A program made the position numbers and the translations under genes. 11,903 nt of DNA from Flavobacteriales bacterium. Lineage in GTDB: Bacteria; Bacteroidota; Bacteroidia; Flavobacteriales; BACL11. The notes under the pieces were generated by a model. It was not told the DNA's origin and made no database searches. It saw nothing but the letters and a program-made list of their open reading frames with translations. Of this stretch, positions 7,180 through 11,903 are shown in pieces (within the stretch, counting starts at the first letter, position 1; every line of letters begins with the position of its first letter). Location: positions 3,661 to 15,563 of the forward strand of contig NZWA01000033.1 of the NCBI GenBank assembly GCA_002697505.1. The letters run 5' to 3'.

Positions 7180-8244
7180 TTAATTTTTATTTAATAAGCA
7201 ATAGTCTAGTAGACATAGCGACATCATACTTTCAACAATTGGTACTGCTCTTGGAACAACACACGCGTCATGTCTACCCTTTCCAGCAATCTTAATTTTA
7301 TTACCATCTTTGTTTATTGTTTTTTGGTCTTTCATTATTGTAGATACTGGCTTGAAGGAAACTGTAAAATAAATATCATTACCATTACTTATTCCTCCAA
7401 CAATACCTCCAGAAAAATTAGTTTCTGTAACACCAGCACTATTAATTAATACATCATTTACTTGAGATCCTTTGGCAGATGAAATATCCCTATTATGAAA
7501 ACCATATTTAAAAGAATGAACTGCATTAATACTTAACATTGCCTTAGCTAGAGTTGCGCTTAACTTATCAAAAACAGGTTCGCCAATACCTGCAGGAATA
7601 TTTTTTGCTACAGCAGTTATTTCGCCTCCAATTGTATCTCCATCTTTAGCTACTTTTTTAATTTCATTAATCATTTCGTTTGCACAAGACATTTCAGGAC
7701 ACCTAACAATGTTATTGTAGGTATTTGACAAATCAAGATCTTGATAATGCTTTTTTAATTTAATTTTCCCAACAGAACTAACATAAGCAAATAATTGAAT
7801 TCCTTTTTGATTTAATATTTGTTCTGCTATAGCACCAGCAACAACTCTACAGACAGTTTCCCTTGCAGAAGCCCTTCCACCTCCTCTATAATCTCTTATA
7901 CCATATTTTGCTTGATATGTAAAGTCAGCATGAGATGGTCTGTATGTATTTTTTAAATGTAAATAATCTTTGCTTTTGGCATCTTTATTTTTAATAATGA
8001 AGCCTATTGGTGTCCCCAAAGTTTTACCTTCAAAAATACCAGATAAAAATTCTACTTTATCATTCTCATTTCTTTGAGTAGTAATTTTAGATTGACCAGG
8101 CTTTCTTCTATTGAGCTTATTTTGGATAGATTCAAAATCAATTTCAATATTAGAAGGACATCCGTCAATTACACCACCAATATATTTACCATGAGATTCA
8201 CCAAAAGTTGTTAACCTAAATAAATTTCCAAAAGTATTACCCAT
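7180..8244 (-). CDS. aroC: Chorismate synthase
   Basis: AroC catalyses the last step of the shikimate pathway, anti-1,4-elimination of phosphate from EPSP to give chorismate, with reduced FMN as cofactor. The 354-residue length is standard. Signatures: GESHGK (15-20, His18), NRRKPGQSKITTQR (45-58), RPSHADFTY (102-110, His105), GGGRASARET (121-130) and GKGRHDACVVPRAVPIVE near the C-terminus (321 onward). His18 and His105 correspond to the two conserved histidines of the active site. All expected family motifs are present, so the enzyme should be active. It leads a tight minus-strand operon and is divergent from hutI across 52 bp. The ATG at 8244 gives the normal N-terminus (MGNTFG). No other aro gene is nearby. 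Confidence 0.98.
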   Translation of the reverse strand: MGNTFGNLFRLTTFGESHGKYIGGVIDGCPSNIEIDFESIQNKLNRRKPGQSKITTQRNENDKVEFLSGIFEGKTLGTPIGFIIKNKDAKSKDYLHLKNTYRPSHADFTYQAKYGIRDYRGGGRASARETVCRVVAGAIAEQILNQKGIQLFAYVSSVGKIKLKKHYQDLDLSNTYNNIVRCPEMSCANEMINEIKKVAKDGDTIGGEITAVAKNIPAGIGEPVFDKLSATLAKAMLSINAVHSFKYGFHNRDISSAKGSQVNDVLINSAGVTETNFSGGIVGGISNGNDIYFTVSFKPVSTIMKDQKTINKDGNKIKIAGKGRHDACVVPRAVPIVESMMSLCLLDYCLLNKN

Positions 8245-8249
8245 GATTG

Positions 8250-8257
8250 CAAATATA
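8250..8257 (-). promoter_or_regulatory. Candidate -7 promoter element (TATATTTG) for the aroC operon
   Basis: On the minus strand TATATTTG is an exact TAnnTTTG match, followed by CAATC and then the aroC ATG. A transcript started at the usual distance would begin at or next to the ATG, that is, leaderless. The octamer TTTGCAAT at this site recurs at the same place before the SprB-repeat gene. No -33 TTG is seen at the usual spacing. Confidence 0.45.
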
Positions 8258-8296
8258 AGATATTTGATTTGAGTGTTTTTTGTAATTTAGCCAAAT

Positions 8297-9544
8297 ATGA
8301 AAACTATAATTATAAATATTGCTGAAATCATTCAAATTGAAGATACTCCTAAAGAGCTAGTAAGAGGAACTGATATGAGAAAAATAAATACTCTTAAAGA
8401 TGCATATTTAGAAATAGAAAATGATTTAATTAAGAGTTATGGTAAGATGACTGATTTTAACACTTCAAATAAAATGTATGAAAATATTATAGACGCTAAT
8501 AATGGCATGATATTCCCAACTTTTTGTGATAGTCACACCCATCTTGTGTTTTCACATTATAGAGAAGAAGAATTTGTTGATAGAATTAATGGACTCAGCT
8601 ATGAGGAGATTCACCAAAGAGGAGGTGGAATATTAAATTCAGCAAAAAAATTACAAAAAACTTCCGAAGAAACGCTATATAAACAGGCATTAAAAAAAAT
8701 AGATAAAGCAATAAATCTTGGTACTGGTGCGATGGAAATTAAGAGTGGTTACGGTCTAAATTTTGAGGCTGAAATTAAGATGTTAAGAGTTATTAAAAAA
8801 TTAAAAGATAATAATTCTATTAAAATCAAATCAACATTTTTAGGAGCACACGCTATACCTCAAGAATATAAAAAAAATAAAGCTAAATATATAGATATTA
8901 TTATTGAAGAAATGCTTCCTTTAATTGCTAAAGAGAAATTAGCTGATTATATAGATGTCTTTTGTGAAAAAAATTATTTTTCCGTTAATGATACAGTAAA
9001 AATAATAAAAGCTGCTACAAAATATAATATTCAAGCAAAAACACATGTAAATCAGTTTAACATACTTGGGGGAGTTAAAGCATCAATAGATAACGGCGCT
9101 AGATCTGTTGATCATTTAGAAAATATGAGTGAAGAAGATTATATATCATTGACAAATAGCAAATGTATGGCTACAATTCTACCTACATGCTCATTTTTTC
9201 TTGGAATCAAATATAGTCCAGTAAAAGAAATGATAAAAAAGAATATTCCAATAGCTTTAGCTAGCGATTTTAATCCCGGATCTTCACCAAGTTTAAATAT
9301 GAGTTTTGTATCATCACTAGGTTGTATCAAGTTAAAAATGTCATCAGAAGAGGTGATTAATGCAACAACGATTAATGGAGCCTATGCAATGGGGATAGAA
9401 AAAGAATATGGGAGTATTTGTGTTGGCAAAAAAGCCAACTTTTTTATTACTAAACCGATGAAAAATTATTCATATTTTCACTACAGTTTTGGAGAAAATT
9501 TAATAGATAAAGTTTTTATTAATGGTAAAATAAAAAGCTCTTAA
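8297..9544 (+). CDS. hutI: Imidazolonepropionase
   Basis: HutI hydrolyses 4-imidazolone-5-propionate to N-formimino-L-glutamate, the third step of histidine degradation, using a metal in an amidohydrolase TIM barrel. The 415-residue length is normal. Visible residues: DSHTH (metal ligands H80 and H82), R89, RRGGGI-like QRGGGIL (108-113), KSGYGL (149-154), LGAHAIP (182-188, H185), KTHVNQF (248-254, H250), VDHLE (271-275, H273) and LASDFNPGSSPS (321-332, D324). These map closely onto the Bacillus subtilis HutI site (R89, Y152, H185, H249, H272, D324). None of hutH, hutU or hutG is in the window, so the pathway must be encoded elsewhere if present. It stands alone on the plus strand between two minus-strand operons. 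The ATG at 8297 is the only sensible start. Confidence 0.95.
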   Translation: MKTIIINIAEIIQIEDTPKELVRGTDMRKINTLKDAYLEIENDLIKSYGKMTDFNTSNKMYENIIDANNGMIFPTFCDSHTHLVFSHYREEEFVDRINGLSYEEIHQRGGGILNSAKKLQKTSEETLYKQALKKIDKAINLGTGAMEIKSGYGLNFEAEIKMLRVIKKLKDNNSIKIKSTFLGAHAIPQEYKKNKAKYIDIIIEEMLPLIAKEKLADYIDVFCEKNYFSVNDTVKIIKAATKYNIQAKTHVNQFNILGGVKASIDNGARSVDHLENMSEEDYISLTNSKCMATILPTCSFFLGIKYSPVKEMIKKNIPIALASDFNPGSSPSLNMSFVSSLGCIKLKMSSEEVINATTINGAYAMGIEKEYGSICVGKKANFFITKPMKNYSYFHYSFGENLIDKVFINGKIKSS

Positions 9545-9560
9545 AATTAAGAGCTTTTTT
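9532..9560. terminator. Bidirectional terminator at the end of hutI
   Basis: A perfect 12-bp stem pairs 9532-9543 with 9548-9559 (core AAGCTCTTA / TAAGAGCTT) around an AAAT loop, followed by T on the plus strand and mirrored by T-rich sequence on the minus strand. It overlaps the hutI stop codon at 9542-9544 and lies 21 bp from the end of the convergent minus-strand gene. It can therefore end both transcripts. This is the clearest terminator in the window. Confidence 0.85.
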
Positions 9561-9580
9561 AATAAAATTGTAAACGAAAT

Positions 9581-10024
9581 TTACTTCCCTCTCTTCATGT
9601 AAAAATAATGCACTGTCCCATCTACAGTTGACACTACATTTGAATTGATAAACCTCCAACCATATTTAGCTGCTTCCTTAACGGCAGCACCCATTGTTCT
9701 AAACTCGTTAGATTTTTTCATAAGTTCTCCAATTTGTGGATTTCTCATATCACCGGCGTCAAATGAAACTATAAGTCTAGTACGTGGTGATAGTAATCTT
9801 TTAATCTTTCTTTCTACGGACACATCTCTAGCAAGTGTCTGCGCCTCAACTTTATCCATTGATTCATCTATAATTTCAACTTCTACACCCTTGATTATCA
9901 TAAATTCATAATTTGATTTTTTATCAGTGATTTCTACGTCTGATTTATTTTTTTTACTTCTTTTCTGAGAAAACGAAATAAAGGGAAGTGTAAAAATCAA
10001 TGTAAGTATTAATATTTTTTTCAT
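9581..10024 (-). CDS. Small secreted protein of unknown function
   Basis: A 147-residue protein with a clear signal peptide (MKKILILTLIFTLPFISFSQ, residues 1-20), then a basic stretch (KRSKKNKSD) and a compact domain from about residue 38. I do not recognise a named family with confidence. The C-terminal part (AVKEAAKYGWRFINSNVV...GTVHYFYMKR) resembles the 'GW ... YYxxKR' ending of DUF4177-like small domains, which is inference from pattern only. No Cys, so not a lipoprotein; no sorting tail, so periplasmic location is likely. It follows the prohibitin-like gene by 38 bp with no terminator between them, so it is probably the last gene of that operon, ended by the shared terminator at 9532-9560. 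Confidence 0.8.
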   Translation of the reverse strand: MKKILILTLIFTLPFISFSQKRSKKNKSDVEITDKKSNYEFMIIKGVEVEIIDESMDKVEAQTLARDVSVERKIKRLLSPRTRLIVSFDAGDMRNPQIGELMKKSNEFRTMGAAVKEAAKYGWRFINSNVVSTVDGTVHYFYMKRGK

Positions 10025-10062
10025 AATTATTTGTTTAGTTTAATAACGTAGTAAGCTCTTTT

Positions 10063-10890
10063 TTATTGCCCTCCACCACCTCCTAAGATAATAGGAAGAT
10101 CTCCATCTCCATTACCAATTACAATAACTTTAGAGTTTTGTGATTTTGATATCTCTTGTGTAGCCTCAACACCTTTCCATTTCAATAACTGAGGAGTAAT
10201 AGTTCTGTTAACAATTTTTTGGAACTCAGCAATTCCATTAGCTTCTATTTCTTTTCTTTCAGCTTCTTTTCTTGCTTTTTGAATTTTAAAGTCATATTCT
10301 AATGCTTCTTGCTCTTGTTTTAACTTTTGCTCAATCGCAGTTCTTAAAGTTTGAGGTAAAGTTACATCTCGAATTAATATAGCATCAAGTGTAATATACT
10401 TTGGCTCAACTTTAGCTCTTGTTAATGTTTCGATTTCATCTTCAATAGCTTCTCTTTTTGTAGAATAGAGTTCTTCAGGTAAATAATTACCAATTACCTC
10501 TCTAGTGACAGATCTAATCTCAGGCTTAACAATTCTCTCAACATAATTCCTTCCTATCTCATCATGTAAATAACCAATTTTATTATGAATTGGATTATAT
10601 CTAAATGATAAATCAATTTTTATTGATAGTCCGTTTTGAGATAAAACTTCCATTTTCTCAAAAGTTTCATTGATTTTCACGTCATAAATATGTAGTGTGT
10701 TCCATGGAGCTATAACATGAAAACCTTGTTCATATATTTTCTCCTTGTCTAAACCTCCACTAAATTTTCTAAAAATAACTCCTTTTTCTCCTGGTTCAAT
10801 TGTATAAAATATACTTGAACCAAATAATACTAAAAAGATAAGTGAAACAATTACAATTACCATTGTTCTAGGTAAGCCTTGATTTTCCAT
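10063..10890 (-). CDS. Prohibitin-like SPFH domain membrane protein
   Basis: A 275-residue protein of the SPFH (stomatin/prohibitin/flotillin/HflK-C) superfamily. One N-terminal membrane helix (about 9-29, VIVIVSLIFLVLF) is followed at once by the SPFH domain: IEPGEKGVIFRKFSGGL (31-47), GFHVIAPWNTLHIYDVK (56-72), SFRYNP (95-100), VKPEIRSVTREVIGNY (121-136). Then DAILIRDVTLPQ and a charged coiled coil (about 183-225), and a Gly-rich tail (GNGDGDLPIILGGGGG). The IRDVTLP and GEKGVIFR segments point to the prohibitin branch more than to HflC or flotillin. Such proteins form large membrane rings that scaffold or restrain membrane proteases; here the partner is unknown, as no ftsH or NfeD-like gene is adjacent. 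It lies 17 bp after the upstream membrane-protein gene and 38 bp before the small secreted-protein gene. Confidence 0.93.
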   Translation of the reverse strand: MENQGLPRTMVIVIVSLIFLVLFGSSIFYTIEPGEKGVIFRKFSGGLDKEKIYEQGFHVIAPWNTLHIYDVKINETFEKMEVLSQNGLSIKIDLSFRYNPIHNKIGYLHDEIGRNYVERIVKPEIRSVTREVIGNYLPEELYSTKREAIEDEIETLTRAKVEPKYITLDAILIRDVTLPQTLRTAIEQKLKQEQEALEYDFKIQKARKEAERKEIEANGIAEFQKIVNRTITPQLLKWKGVEATQEISKSQNSKVIVIGNGDGDLPIILGGGGGQ

Positions 10891-10907
10891 AATTTAAAGT
10901 TTTTAAT

Positions 10908-11903
10908 TTATATTAGTCCATTTAATCTTCTTAGAAACATTTCCAAGAAAATTATAATTAGCAAAATTAATAAAATCCAATCAATATTTATAACTCCAAT
11001 TTGCTTTTCTGAATTGATATAAACACTTTTTTGTTTATTTTTATTTAAATAATCAACCAATTTATTTAGTTCATTAGGATAATACAATTTTCCATCAAAA
11101 TTATTAGCAAGAGACTTTAAGAAAAAATGGTTAGCTTGTAGTGATAAATCTTCAATACTTTTATTCTGGACTTTAAAACTTCCTGTTTTCCTAATACCCT
11201 CACCAACTACATCAATAGTAAATGAATATAGGCCTGAACTCAATTTACCTAAATTAATATGATATGAACTATCTTGCATATTATTAAAAAAATAATTAAG
11301 CTCTTCATCATTAACAGTCATGCTTAGTTTAATTTTTTTTGAATTATCTAACTGATAAACTTTATCATATAATATTGCTTTTAAAGAAATATCTTCATCA
11401 ACTAAAAACTGTTTTTTATATTTAATTTTTAAACGGTCTAAACCCTTTTTTGTTAGAGCAAACTGAGTAAGTTTAATAAAGAAATTATCAAAAACATCAG
11501 TACTTAAATTATTTTTAAAATCATGCATTCTCCATCTCCAAAATCCTTCTGCACATATAAAAATAAATCTATTATTAGAACTCTCGTCCATAACAATAAC
11601 AGGATTTTCCAAAATACTATTTAACACTTTTTGTTTAAGTAAAATCTGTGAATTTTCATTAATTGAATAGTTTCCTGCAAAAGAATAAAGTGGTGGAGCT
11701 GATGACACTAAAGTTAAAAAATCATTAGAAATATTAAAATAATTAAAACTTTCTGAAACTACGGTATTGTGATACACATAATTTGATGTTTTAATAAAAT
11801 TTAGTTTATTGGAAAATAAAGATGAAATTTTATTATTATAAAAATTAAAAACTATCAAAGGTATTTTTTTGTCTTTAATTTCTCTAGCTAAATCATAATT
11901 TTC
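10908..11903 (-). CDS. Large membrane protein, C-terminal part (runs off right edge)
   Basis: The frame is open to the right window edge, so 331 residues of a longer protein are visible; the TTG at 11858 is internal and should not be taken as the start, since coding-like sequence (ENYDLAREI...IPLIVF) continues upstream. Visible features: a segment FICAEGFWRWRMHDF with a WRWR motif, a predicted beta-sandwich region (LDRLKIKYKKQFLVDEDISLKAILYDKVYQL, and LGKLSSGLYSFTIDVVGEG...GSFKV), a helical region (LSLQANHFFLKSLANNFDGKLYYP), and one C-terminal membrane helix (WILLILLIIIFLEMFL) with basic residues after it. This layout is like the C-terminal part of large Bacteroidota membrane proteins related to the BatA/von Willebrand A type, with a W-R-W-R motif and a 'TADH..L..LA..SGG' type segment; that assignment is from memory of the pattern. 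Function unknown. Confidence 0.75.
   Translation of the reverse strand, partial: ENYDLAREIKDKKIPLIVFNFYNNKISSLFSNKLNFIKTSNYVYHNTVVSESFNYFNISNDFLTLVSSAPPLYSFAGNYSINENSQILLKQKVLNSILENPVIVMDESSNNRFIFICAEGFWRWRMHDFKNNLSTDVFDNFFIKLTQFALTKKGLDRLKIKYKKQFLVDEDISLKAILYDKVYQLDNSKKIKLSMTVNDEELNYFFNNMQDSSYHINLGKLSSGLYSFTIDVVGEGIRKTGSFKVQNKSIEDLSLQANHFFLKSLANNFDGKLYYPNELNKLVDYLNKNKQKSVYINSEKQIGVINIDWILLILLIIIFLEMFLRRLNGLI

Noticed and set aside
8283..8290. TAATTTAG as the hutI -7 element
   Set aside because: One mismatch at a conserved base and a short distance (16-17 bases) to the nearest upstream TTTG; too weak to list as a feature.
9139..9330. Minus-strand frame inside hutI
   Set aside because: Antisense to the metal-binding C-terminal half of HutI; no independent support.
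9645..9911. Plus-strand 88-codon frame antisense to the small secreted protein gene
   Set aside because: The minus-strand gene has a clean signal peptide and operon context, and the plus frame lies beyond the hutI terminator with no promoter-like element.
11856..11858. TTG as the start of the right-edge gene
   Set aside because: The frame stays open upstream to the window edge with plausible protein sequence, and no signal peptide or helix follows the TTG; it is an internal Leu codon.
1..11903. Defence system, CRISPR array, prophage or mobile island
   Set aside because: No direct-repeat array, transposase, integrase, toxin-antitoxin or restriction gene is visible; base composition and gene style look uniform and most genes are core functions.

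Overview
The window is AT-rich (roughly 30% G+C by eye), gene-dense chromosome from a member of the Bacteroidota, most likely a flavobacterium-like lineage. The evidence is a protein with SprB-type repeats, a type IX secretion (T9SS) C-terminal sorting tail, an OmpA protein with the TPR/beta-propeller/CRD/OmpA layout of T9SS component PorE, near absence of Shine-Dalgarno sequences, and several matches to the Bacteroidota -7 promoter element TAnnTTTG. I see no rRNA, tRNA, CRISPR array, insertion sequence, phage gene or attachment site.

Layout. (1) 1-1718, minus: the N-terminal 572 codons of a large secreted repeat protein that runs off the left edge and begins at a GTG; being open-ended and GTG-started, it is easily missed. 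(2) 1793-2578, plus, divergent from it: a small secreted protein with one CxxCH motif and a T9SS tail, followed by a hairpin terminator. (3) 2690-3780, plus: trmD and rplS, a classic translation pair. (4) 3929-8244, minus: aroC, then a DAACS-family acidic amino acid/dicarboxylate symporter, then the PorE-like OmpA protein, with gaps of 1 and 4 bp, so almost certainly one transcript. (5) 8297-9544, plus: hutI, divergent from aroC across 52 bp, ending in a symmetric terminator that overlaps its stop codon. (6) 9581-11903, minus: the C-terminal part of a large membrane protein, a prohibitin/SPFH protein and a small secreted protein of unknown function, probably co-transcribed and converging on hutI.

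Functionally the window mixes housekeeping genes (tRNA modification, ribosomal protein L19, the last step of chorismate synthesis, histidine degradation) with cell-envelope and T9SS-related genes typical of the phylum. No intergenic gap exceeds 300 bp; the largest is 148 bp (3781-3928). I did not find a convincing undescribed multi-gene system. The more unusual points are the shared TTTGCAAT element directly before two start codons, the aroC-symporter-PorE-like operon, an Asp in place of Gly in the TrmD glycine loop, and the uncharacterised SPFH/secreted-protein pair.
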